Positions 17,101 to 22,800 of a stretch of 37,032 bases of DNA are shown one piece after another. The stretch is taken from the NCBI GenBank assembly GCA_050743625.1, contig JBOGED010000282.1, positions 1 through 37,032 on the forward strand, in the 5' to 3' direction. The translations under genes were made by a program, and so were the position numbers. This DNA comes from JBOGED01 sp050743625 (GTDB lineage Bacteria; Actinomycetota; Nitriliruptoria; Euzebyales; Egibacteraceae). Under the pieces are notes generated by a model, which ran no database searches, had not been told where the DNA came from, and saw only the letters and a list, made by a program, of their open reading frames with translations. Every line of letters starts with the position of its first letter. Position 1 is the stretch's first letter.

Positions 17101-19847
17101 GTGCCCGGCGCGTCTTCTCTGGCCACCACGGCCGCCTGCGACACCGCCGCATGCCGCTCGAGCGCTGCCTCGATCTCGGCCAGCTCGACGCGGAACCCGC
17201 GGATCTTCACTTGGTCGTCCACGCGGCTGAGGAACTCCAGGCCGCCGTCCGCCCGCCATCGAACCAAGTCCCCCGAGCGGTACATTCGCGAGCCCGGCGG
17301 ACCGAACGGGTCAGCGACGAACCGCTCCGCGGTCAGCTGGGCCCGGTTCAGATATCCCCGCGCCAGCCCCTCACCGGCCACGTACAACTCGCCGGCTACG
17401 CCAACAGGCGCGGGTTGTAGCCCTGCATCTAATACGTACACACGAAGATCGCGTAGGGCCTCGCCGATAGGACTACCCGAGCCCTGTGCCACGATGCCGC
17501 GGGTGAGCTCGAGGTAGGTGACATGCACCGTGGTCTCGGTGATGCCATACATATTGACCAACCGTGGAGCGCTCTCGGGGTGACGCTGATACCAGTCGTC
17601 CAGGCGACCGAGCTCCAGCGCCTCACCGCCGAAGATGACAACGCGCAGCCACAGGTTCGAGCCGATGTCCGGGTCCGCTCGATCGGCTCGCGTCAATTGG
17701 GAGAAGGCCGAGGGGGTCTGGTTGAGTACCGTCACACGCTCACGCGCGAGGAGCTGGAGGAGCTCGCCGGGCGAGCGGCTGACCAGATAGGGCACCACCA
17801 CGAGCCGGCCACCGTGGAGCAATGGGCCCCAGATCTCCCACACCGAGAAATCGAACGCATACGAATGAAAGAGCGTCCATATGTCGTCGGCGCCGAAATG
17901 GAACCAATGTTGCGTCGCATCGAAGAGACGGACGACGTTCTGATGCGGAACAACGACCCCTTTAGGCTGCCCAGTTGAGCCCGAGGTGTAGAGCACGTAG
18001 GCGGGGCTGGCCGGTCTGAGTGCCCCATCACGATCGGAATCGTCCAGATTGCCTTCCGGATATGCGCTTACCGAGGCCGCCGTATCAGGGTCGTCGAGGA
18101 CGAGCCGGCGCGCGGTACCGGTGAGCTGCCCTCCGCGGTCGCCACAGGTAAGCGTCAACACCGGCTTCGCGTCGTCGAGCATGAATGCGATCCGCTCCGC
18201 CGGATACTCCACATCCAGCGGCAGGTAGGCGGCGCCCGCCTTATGCACCGCCAGCACCGCCACGACCAGCGCTAATGACCTGGGAAGGGCCAACGCCACC
18301 AGGCGCTCGGGACCGGCCCCTCGGGCGATCAAGGCACGCGCCAAGCGGTTTGCCTGCCTATTCAGCTCCGCGTACGTCAACTCGGCGTCTTCGAACACCA
18401 CGGCGACCGCCTCCGGCGTCCGCGCGACCTGCGCCTCGAATCGTTGGGGCAGCGTCGCGCCCGGCGCCGCCTGGGCGGTCCCGTTCCACTTCACCGGCGC
18501 CTGAAGGCGCTCCTGGGCGGTCAGCATGTCGATCCGCCCGACGGGTCGCTCCGGGTTGGCGACCATCTCCTCGAGCAACCGCACCAGCCGCCCCGCCGTG
18601 ACCTCGACCGTGGCCCGGTCGAACAGGTCGGCGCGATAGTCGAGCCTCACGCGCAGGCGCCTGCCTGGGGTGATGACGAGCGTGAGCGGGTAGTGGGCGG
18701 CGTCGCGGATCGAGGCGCTCACGACCTCCAGTGCCTTGACCTGGGTCTGGTTGTTGTCGGCGTCCCACAGGCTGCCCGCATCGAAGGGATAGTTCTCGAA
18801 CACGACGAGCGTGTCGAACAGCTCACCCAGCCCGGCCAATCGCTGGATCGCTGCCAAGCCGAGGTGCTGGTGGTCGAGGAGCCGCGACTGCTCGGCTTGC
18901 AGTCGAACCATGGCATGGATCACCGGCTCGTCCGAGCGCAACCGGACTCGTACGGGGATCGTGTTGATGAACAAGCCGATCATGGTCTCGACACCGGGGA
19001 GCTCCGGTGGGCGGCCGGACACCGTGACGCCAAAGACCACGTCGTCGCGTCCGGTCAGCCGGCCCAGCAGCATGCCCCAAGCACCTTGGACGAGGGTGCT
19101 CAACGTCACGCCGTGACGGCGCGCCACCCCGATCAGGCTGGTGGTGAGCTCTTCGGACAGGTCGAACAAGGCCAGCTCGGGGATGACCGGTGCCCGACCG
19201 GGTTCGGCCGGGGCCAGATGGGTGGGTTCCTCCAGCCCAGCCAACGCCTGACGCCACGCAGCCGCGGCCGCGCTCTGATCCCGTCCGGCAAGCCACGCCA
19301 GGTACTCGCGATAAGGAGTGACCTCCGGCAACCCAGCGGCATCGCCACGCCGCGCGTACAGAGCCCACAGCTCTCGCATCAGGGGCAGCGCCGACCAGCC
19401 GTCCACCAGAATGTGGTGAGTGAGCAAGACCAAACGGGAATGGGAGCGGCTCAGACGGATCAGCGTGAGACGCAGCAACGGCGGCGAGGCGAGGTCAAAA
19501 CGGCGGGTCCGATCCTCGTCCATCCATCGAGCCAGCTCAACCTCACGCTCGGCGACGGCCAACGCGGACAGATCAAGCTCGTGCCAAGGCAACGCCACCT
19601 CGCGCGGGATCACGGCTACCGCTCGGCCCTCCTTCGTGCGCCGGAACCCGGCACGCAGATTCGCGTGCCGCCGCAACAGCGCCCGCCCAGCCGACCGCAA
19701 AGCCTCGACGTCGAGTAGTCCCTCGAGGTCGAAAACCATCTGTCCCGTGTAGACGTCCAGTCCCTGCTCGTCGAACAGCGCGTGGAACAGTAGGCCTTCC
19801 TGCAATGGTGACAGCGGCAGGATGTCCTCCAATCCCGATGGCCTCAT
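2199..19847 (-). CDS. Four-module siderophore NRPS: C-A-T-E / C-A-MT-T / C-A-MT-T / C-A-T-TE
   Basis: One uninterrupted frame of 5882 residues. Module 2: C about 8-445 (HHILVDG near 143), A 465-970, carrier Ser1024 (GGDSI), epimerase 1050-1550 (HHLVIDG near 1224). Module 3: C 1575-2010, A 2035-2985 with a methyltransferase inserted between motifs A8 and A9 (VLEIGVGTG 2602-2610), carrier Ser3031. Module 4: C 3080-3520, A 3545-4470 with methyltransferase (VLDIAVGTG 4089-4097), carrier Ser4521. Module 5: C 4565-5010, A 5035-5540, carrier Ser5589, thioesterase 5640-5882 (Ser5722 in GWSLGG, His5857). My hand-read specificity codes are DFWNIGMVHK (threonine), DMENLGLINK (the code I recall for hydroxyornithine in coelichelin CchH), DAGDGGLVDK (unassigned, acidic and Orn-like) and DVWILGAVNK (unassigned). 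The first two C domains follow epimerases and carry the DILPLSPLQEG / DIWPLSPLQEG form of DCL domains; the last two are LCL type. I chose ATG 19847 because it has GGAGG 8 nt upstream and overlaps the preceding stop (ATGA); an in-frame ATG at 19862 would add five residues. The product leaves through the thioesterase by hydrolysis or cyclisation. Confidence 0.95.
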   Translation of the reverse strand: MRPSGLEDILPLSPLQEGLLFHALFDEQGLDVYTGQMVFDLEGLLDVEALRSAGRALLRRHANLRAGFRRTKEGRAVAVIPREVALPWHELDLSALAVAEREVELARWMDEDRTRRFDLASPPLLRLTLIRLSRSHSRLVLLTHHILVDGWSALPLMRELWALYARRGDAAGLPEVTPYREYLAWLAGRDQSAAAAAWRQALAGLEEPTHLAPAEPGRAPVIPELALFDLSEELTTSLIGVARRHGVTLSTLVQGAWGMLLGRLTGRDDVVFGVTVSGRPPELPGVETMIGLFINTIPVRVRLRSDEPVIHAMVRLQAEQSRLLDHQHLGLAAIQRLAGLGELFDTLVVFENYPFDAGSLWDADNNQTQVKALEVVSASIRDAAHYPLTLVITPGRRLRVRLDYRADLFDRATVEVTAGRLVRLLEEMVANPERPVGRIDMLTAQERLQAPVKWNGTAQAAPGATLPQRFEAQVARTPEAVAVVFEDAELTYAELNRQANRLARALIARGAGPERLVALALPRSLALVVAVLAVHKAGAAYLPLDVEYPAERIAFMLDDAKPVLTLTCGDRGGQLTGTARRLVLDDPDTAASVSAYPEGNLDDSDRDGALRPASPAYVLYTSGSTGQPKGVVVPHQNVVRLFDATQHWFHFGADDIWTLFHSYAFDFSVWEIWGPLLHGGRLVVVPYLVSRSPGELLQLLARERVTVLNQTPSAFSQLTRADRADPDIGSNLWLRVVIFGGEALELGRLDDWYQRHPESAPRLVNMYGITETTVHVTYLELTRGIVAQGSGSPIGEALRDLRVYVLDAGLQPAPVGVAGELYVAGEGLARGYLNRAQLTAERFVADPFGPPGSRMYRSGDLVRWRADGGLEFLSRVDDQVKIRGFRVELAEIEAALERHAAVSQAAVVAREDAPGTRRLFAYVVLAGDSGLDAGALHEHVAGILPDYMVPAAFVAVDALPLTPNGKLDRKALPNPGNPDISTLTMRSRGPRDESERILCDLFAEVLGLTRVGADDNFFALGGDSIIAITLVSRARAHELDISPRDVFLHPTAAGLAVAARATRSDATAGPAIGSDGADGSAGVGDIPLLPIVHWLRERGGPINRFNQSMLLQVPARAGLERIAETLQAVLDHHDGLRLRLARPSPMLWSLETTRPGTVRADDLLRRVDVRGLGMAGQDREALRAVIAAESDAAAGRLDPEAGIVMQAVWLDGGDRPGRLLLVVHHLVIDGVSWRILLPDLDAAWRAVTAGHAPRLDPAGTSLRRWAQVVTEQAQRAHRLAELTHWSETLKPGAELLPGRRVAGSTFGLAASVTVQLPTEDTAPLLTSVPAAVHGGVTEVLLTALHLAVTRWRERRGHRGLTCLLVDVEGHGREETSAGLDSPGSPKVDLSRTVGWLTSIRPVRLDSGHVDLDEALRGGAATGQALKRVKEQLRAAPDGGLGYGMLRYVNAQTVAILAQASQPEILFNYLGRLSSGEAADWTVAEELDAVTADPDPGMRLPYPLQIDAITHDTPGGPRLSATWTWAREALTERDVTELAEHWTVALRALTAYAQTPGAGGLTPSDLTILALDQDEIDIVEAACPDGVEDIWPLSPLQEGLLFHANYDQGGLDVYTVQDSFDLRREMDAGQLRAACAKLLARSPNLRAGFWSDGLTRPVQFISRGTGMPVEEIDLSGIAPAERRERLEQIMAADRMRRFDPSRPPLCRLTLIRLGPGCYRMIVTHHVLVWDGWSEDLFFRELFDLYERAGDDHDLPHPGSYRDYLAWLAAQDEQSAADAWRAALAGLEEPTLVAPAGRVSERVMPSHRLVQLERGLSDHIRAEARRYGLTLNTIVSAAWGMVLSRMVGRDDVVFGFTVSGRPAAVPDVETIIGLFLNTVPMRITLDPGEPVLDLLHRIQSERSALIPHEYLGLGMIQRQTDHAALFDTLFVLQNFAPSEDQDARFRSAHGIVRADSVDATHYPLTLVMTPTAQLRLLLIYQPDVFAESVAEALLARFTTVLDRLTADVWAQVGRLDALTPGERDGLRAEWEAEARSVPDVTIANLLEQRAARAPDRTALRCGDEVLGYAELNGRANRLARLLVARGAGPERVVALALPRSADMVAALFAVLKTGAAYLPLDLDYPADRLAFMLSDAAPVCLVTTTALVPSLPRADLDWIVLDEDTTLSEVNALRGDDLSDAELPGFARANYYRLEHPAYVIYTSGSTGRPKGVVTPYRGLTNMQLNHRERIFDPVVSAAGGRRLRIAHTVSFSFDMSWEELLWLVEGHEVHVLDEELRRDARALVSYCDRHRIDVVNVTPTYAEQLFEHGLLGSGHDPEVHRPVLVLLGGEAVSEAVWQRLRDADGVVGYNLYGPTEYTINALGAGTLDSSTPTIGRPVWNTRAYVLDIWLRPVPDGVPGELYLTGVGLARGYLDRAGLTAERFVADPFASPGGRMYRTGDLVRRRPDGMLDFLGRTDHQVKIRGYRVELGEIEAALTRHPRVAHAAVVADGADPSGSGRVDSVQAQIRSSCCGPRRLVGYVVPAQVASPDGGEVEQEQISEWRQIYDDEYTRIGTALFQEDFSGWDSSYDRKPIPLPHMREWREATVERIRGLRLHRHRGARVLEIGVGTGLLLSRLATDCECYWGTDFSAPVIDKMGADLERDPELARRVELRCQPAHLIDGLPTAFFDTVVINSVVQHFPRIAYLTDVVSKVMTLIVPGGALFIGDVRNLRLNRCFHTAIQLSRVDEGADPAALRRAIERSILLEKELLIDPDYFAFLPEHVPGIGGVDVRIKRGRCHNELTRYRYDVTLHKAPTEVVSLADAQGLVWGAEVPDTDALAGSLEKRRPDRLRVTRVPNPRIAPESAAMRALEEGSGIPAVLRRLHSSGGVEPETFAGLGERLDYQVACTWADASDGSYDVVFVAAGGTPPDRMTSVYSPTTTCRAALAAYANNPAATREINVFVPRLREHLKEGLPDYMVPAAFVVLDRLPMTVNGKLDVKSLPSPDPVPATSSRAPQSPQEEVLCGLFAEVLGLEWVAVEDSFFDLGGHSLLATRLISKVRSALGAELAIRDLFEAPTVAELAGRTGGGVPARPALVRTDRPTRIPMSSAQQRLWLIDQVEGPTPAYNYPLVIRAHGRLDIDALRAALSDVTARHETLRTTFGEQDGHPVQRIVAARDADPVVQVLRCAQAEVADQVSTAVRRPFDLASELPLRVTILSVGPDEQVIVILLHHITADEWSDRPFIADLTTAYAARGAGKAPDWEPLPVQYADYALWQPRLLGAPTAPDSLYARQLSYWRETLRDVPEELALPTDRPRPATGSHRGGSVGTELPQGVCQGLRDLSRATGASMFMVLHAAVATLLHRLGAGDDIPLGAPISGRTDQALDDLVGFFVNTLVLRVDLSGDPTFTDLLTRVREVDLAAFEHQDLPFDHVVQALNPARSTARNPLFQSMMGYQNRAGDPPHFLGLRSEPEPFDTGTAQFDLVFDFYDLTEQGRVECLLEYSADLFDRRTAETIAGRLVRLLEQLAADPSRRVSQTEILTPGERHNLLHVWNDTERAVPDLTVAELLGAQAKRTPDAVALVSGEATLTYAELSTRVNRLARMLIARGAGPERIVALALPRSVDLVAALFAVQETGAAYLPLDLDYPTDRIAFMLADGSPVCLVTVAAASSRRDGRLPALDLDRILLDDPGTARAVDVLSGDDLTDAERPGFTRADRHRLEHPAYVLYTSGSTGVPKGVVATHGGVANLYAFHRQHLIAPAQAAAGERQLRAAHLTSFSFDASWGALLWMVAGHQLHVLDSATYHDADRLLTYLAEAGIDFVDLTPTFLQELIGRGFLAAGRHRPAVIGVGGEAVPRSLWERLCALPDSAVHNLYGPTEYTVDAYSWHHDRHTRWAAPVPNTRAHVLDAHLRPVPPGVVGGLYLAGAGVTRGYLKRPALTATHYLPDPYGAPGARMYRTGDLARRRSDGLLDLVGRDDDQVKIRGYRIELGEVEAVLTRHPHVAHAAVIADDTHLDGVQRLVGYVVPAQVKPEDRDQAEREQIGEWRQIYDSVYGSAASAVFGEDFSGWADSYEGPTMPVEEMRECRDAAVDRIRELRPQLGPWRVLDIAVGTGLLLSRLAPDCEAYWGTDISGVVVEALRQQVNRQPRLAGRVELRAQPADVMDGLPVGFFDTVILNSVVVHFPNVEYLVDVLEKAMRLLRPGGWLFVGDVSNLRLLKCFYTEWHLRRARGPVGLAALRAAIERSLGSEPGLMVDPDFFPALRRTITDIDGIDIRVKRSRYHNEMSQYRYDAALRKKALPAAAPSVRGEEIPQVRWGREVSDLEAMAAYLAEQKLIRLRVAGVPNRRIAHTIETMRLLEHDDDAALSAFASGSDAPDPELFHEIGERLGYRVVVTWSGAATDGSLDVAFLDDTLPPVQASDLYLCSDGGGGGLSAYVNRPKASHDPGMLLSSVRSYLRGRLPDPMVPSAFVTLESLPLTPNGKLDRAALPAPDLALAAPSRAPQDLREQVLCELFAEVLGLERVGVDDNFFDLGGHSLLTMRLMSRARTALGAELTVRDLFEAPTVAELARRASGGPLRLPLGRMDRPARIPLSFAQQRLWLIDQIEGGTAAYNCPLVARVWGELDLDALRAAVGDVMERHETLRTVVRDGQVFPRIVAAPDADPVVQVVRCGQAEVADLVSSAVRRPFDLASELPLRVTILSLGTEEHVIVILFHHIATDEWSDGVFTADLTTAYAARRAGNAPAWAPLPVGYVDYTLWQPRLLGDPDDPDSLYARQLAYWRETLRGVPEELALPTDRPRPAAGSYRGGTVCAQLPPQVCHGLRQLSRVIGASMFMVLHAAVAALLHRLGAGDDIPLGAPTSGRTDQALDDLIGFFANTLVLRVDLSGDPTFNELLARVRDTDLAAFEHQDLPFDHVVRALNPARSVSRNPLFQVMVTYENQTGDTPGFLGLDHQPEPFDTETARFDLSFNFVEGSGAKGLGYALEYASDVFGRDSAETIADRLLRLLEDVVADPDRPIGRIGILSAAERHQMLVEWNDTGRVAPKATLPALFEAQAARTPDATAVVLEDERLTYAQLNARANQLARVLATRGVGPERIAALALPRSTDLVVAVLGVLKAGGAYLPLDLDYPADRLAFMLDDADPVAVVTTRAIAAHLPDLPPSSGLMLDDPDVRAAIEGSGKSDLGACDLGACDLGVAERLGPLRVDHAAYVIYTSGSTGRPKGVVVSHDGVSSLVATAADRLDVGPDSRVAQFASASFDVAVWDLCMTLLVGGRLVIVPSDRRVAGPPLVDYLRQHAVTHMILPPSVVAMLPEGCELPAGATLLVGSEKVPPQVVTRWSKALRVFGAYGLTEATVNSTLWHAPTEWHGPMVPIGRPDPNTRVYVLDTGLRPVPVGVVGELYVSGDGLARGYLGRPGLTAERFVADPFSAVGERMYRTGDLVRWQPDGILEFLGRSDDQVKIRGFRIELGEIEAVLSRHPSVAQAAVVAREDNSGGSGARSLVAYVVFGNGGSGDTGDLRRHVAAALPDSMVPSAFVTLDALPLTVNGKLDRAALPAPDPSGAVSARGPRDEREAILCRIFADTLGLPRVGIDDSFFELGGHSLLAMRLVSRIRAAGLTGEGGGMKIATVMAAPTVAGIAAALGSTPEQDRALAPLLALHPKGTKAPLFCIHEGFGIAWSYAGLVPYLDEGRPLYGLQSPILSGDSVRSFDDLARTHRNRVRTVQPHGPYYLLGWSLGGLIAHALAVLLQGEGEEVALLVLLDPMPPSRDPGDDPERPLSEDEALAYLRDSDAHDASDEELADLDDVFPVLVNALMAHQELTAEVPKAPYHGDPILFTARAGEDAPENANPTAWSDYVDGVIAHYPVDSEHTEMMTPAALAQIGPIITAKLAELCA
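4301..4341. repeat. 15-bp tandem repeat inside an NRPS adenylation domain
   Basis: The unit CACCAAGATCGCAAG occurs 2.7 times (4301-4315, 4316-4330, 4331-4341). It is in frame in the module 5 adenylation domain and encodes the repeating residues LGACD around 5170-5183, in the linker just before the YTSGSTGRPKG phosphate loop. It changes linker length without breaking the gene. Confidence 0.9.
5251..5400. repeat. Near-identical C-domain segment (copy in module 5)
   Basis: This 150-bp stretch of the module 5 condensation domain matches 9712-9861 of module 4 at 136 of 150 bases by hand count. The similarity continues at protein level over the whole C domain, pointing to internal duplication or gene conversion within the synthetase gene. 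Confidence 0.8.
9712..9861. repeat. Near-identical C-domain segment (copy in module 4)
   Basis: Direct-repeat partner of 5251-5400, in the module 4 LCL condensation domain. Long repeats like this are also places where short-read assemblies of NRPS genes can collapse. Confidence 0.8.
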
Positions 19848-22800
19848 CGCGACATCCTCCATTCGGCTTCGAGCTGGTCTATTTCGGCTTGGCTCAGAGA
19901 CACCAGAGGAAGGTCCGAGGGGGTATGGCCACCGGCGTCAGTCTGGGCGGTGTGCATCACCAGGGCATCCAGTACTCGAAACCACGTCTCGGCGAGGTCT
20001 CTTACCTGCTCCTCTGACAGCACGGCGTCCGGCCACGACCATGTGACATTGAGCTCCGGCCCGCCGGCGTAATCTCGCGTGAGCGCGTTGATCTCTACGC
20101 AATGCGTCATTGGCATCCCAGGATCCGAGGCATCACCTAATGCATTCGCGTCTAACGGGACCGTCCAATCCCCCGCCTCCCCGGCGGATCCGCCAACGGC
20201 GAACCGGCCCAGATAGTTGAACAAGATCTGGGGAGAGGTCAGAGCGGCCAACACCGGGCCTGTCTCTGCATTCAGGTAGCGCAGCAAACCATAGCCGACG
20301 CCGTTGTCCGGCAGCGTCCGTAGTTGTTCCTTCACGTGTTTGAACGCCCGGCCGAGCGCGGGCCCCCCGTCCCACACCTCGTCCCAATCCAATGGACCAG
20401 GATCCAACCGCACCGGGAACACGCTCGTGAACCATCCGATCGTGCGTGACAGATCGACTCCGTCGATGATCTCCTCACGCCCATGTCCCTCGACATTGAT
20501 CAGCACGGCACTGTCCTGGCCACGCCCGCGCCGCCACCGCCAGTCGACGACCGCCACCGCCAGCCCGGTCAGCAAGACGTCATTGATGCCCGCATGGAAC
20601 GCTCCGGGAACGCGGGTGAGCAGCGGCGCGGTCCGCGGCGCCGCCAAGGTCAAGGTCAGATGCCGGGCCGTCGCGCACACATCGCGCGGTGGGTCCAACG
20701 GCTTGTCGGTCAATAACGGATCCCCTTGGTTGAGAACCTGCGTCCAAAGCGGCAACTCCTCTATCCGTGAGGGGTCCCGCGCGTGCGCATTGAGCCGCTG
20801 CGCCCAGCGGCGGAACGACGTGCCGGACGGGTCTAACCTTGGCCGTCCACCGGTTACGGCCGTCTCCCACGCCATGGCCAAGTCAGGCAACAGGATTCGC
20901 CACGACATGCCATCGACAATCAGGTGATGGAATATCAGCAGGATACGACCTGGCAGGTCCGTGCCGGCGTCGAACCACACCACTTGGACCATCACGCCGG
21001 CCTTTGGATTCAACCGTCTCCGCGCTGCCTCCATCTGCTTGGTGATCACCGTGCGAATGCTGCGGGGATCGAGCCCGGTCACGTCGATATGGCGAATACA
21101 GGTTTCAGCGTTGACCGTCCCTTGGGGAGTGATCTCTAGCATCCACTCCGCGTCAGCGCATGTCAGTCGTGATCTCAGAACCTCGTGATGGTCCAGCACC
21201 GCCTGCACGATGGCGGCAAGCCGATCCCCGCTCAAGTCACAAGGGGCTTGCAACTCCATCGACTGGCAAAAACCGTCGATCGGACTGCCGAGCTCACACA
21301 ACCAGTGCATGATCGGAGTCAGCGGTACCAGCCCGATCCCCGCGCCTTGTTCCTCGGCCATTGCCCGCTCTGAAGGAGCGGCGATCGCGGCTAAACGCGC
21401 CACGGTCTTATGCTGGAAGACCTCCCGGGGCGTGATCACCAAACCCGCCCGGCGGGCGCGATTCACCAGCTGTATCGAAACGATGCTATCCCCGCCTAAT
21501 GCAAAGAAGTTGTCGTCGATGCCGACACGATCCAAGCCAAGGACCTCGGCGAATAGCGTGCAGAGCAATGCTTGAGGCGGCGACTGTGGTGGCGGGCTGG
21601 GTGTTGCGGGGACCGGATCGGGGGAGGGCAGGGCCTTGACGTCGAGTTTGCCGTTGACGGTCCGCGGCAGCCGGTCGAGGACCACCAAAGCGGCGGGCAT
21701 CATGTAGTCGGGCAGTCGCTCCTCGAGGTGCGCGCGCAGCCGCGAGACGAGTGCAGCGGCGCGGGATGCGGTGGCGGGGTGGTTGGCGTAGGTCGCCAGC
21801 GCCCTCCCGGCCTTCGCGCTGGGCGCGTACGTACCGGTCACGGGGGTTGACACCGCGTTCCGCACCGCGACGAACAGGGCGTCGTAGCTGCCGTCGTCGG
21901 CGTCGGACCACGTCGTCGCGACCTGGTAGCCGAGGCACTCCCCCACCCCGTGGATCGTCTCTGGCTCGACGCCGCCGGAGGTGTCGCCCGCATCGACTGC
22001 GCCGTTTCTTTCGAGGGCCCGCATCGCCGCCACCTTGGACGCGATTCGTGGGTTGGGGATGCGGACCACTCGCAGGCGATCAGGCCGATGCGTTTTCAGA
22101 TATGCCGCCAGCGCATCGGTGTGCGCGCATTCGGCCTTCCAGGCGAGCTTCGGGGCGTTGGCAAGCGGTACGGCGTCAGTCGGCCCCTTGTGTAGGACGA
22201 CGTCGTAGCGGTAACAAGTAAGCTCGTTGTGGAACCGACCGCGTTTGATGCGGATATCCACACCGCCGAGATCTGGGACGCGCTCGGTGAGGTAAGAGAA
22301 ATAGTCCGGGTCGACCAGCAGCTCTCGTTCCTGCCTGATGTTCCGCTCGACGGCCTGGCGCACCTGCACTGGGTCGGTGGTATCGCCACTTCGGCTGAGC
22401 GCAACCGTGGTGTGGAAGCAGCGGGCCAGACGAAGGTTGCGCACATCCCCTACGAACACCGCTCCACCGGGAGCGATGAGTGCCATAACCTTCGTAAGGG
22501 CATCGGTGAGGTAGGAGATATTGGGAAAGTACTGGATGACAGAATTGATGATGACGAGGTCGAAGAAGGCAGCAGGCAGACCGTCGGTAAGATGCGCAGG
22601 CTGACAACGCAGCTCGACCCGCCGCCCGAGATCGGGGTCACGGCGCATATCGGCACGGAGCTTGTCGACGACGGGAGACGAGAAGTCGGTGGCCCAGTAG
22701 CTGCCACATTCCCGCGCCAACCCGGACAGCAGCAACCCGGTGCCGACCCCGATCTCTAGGACTCGGTCCGCGTGACGATGATCCCGCAGCAGCTCGCGGA

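Noticed and set aside
19847..19862. Start of the large NRPS at the upstream ATG 19862
   Set aside because: The ATG at 19847 has GGAGG at ideal spacing and an ATGA overlap with the previous stop. The upstream ATG lies on that same GGAGG.
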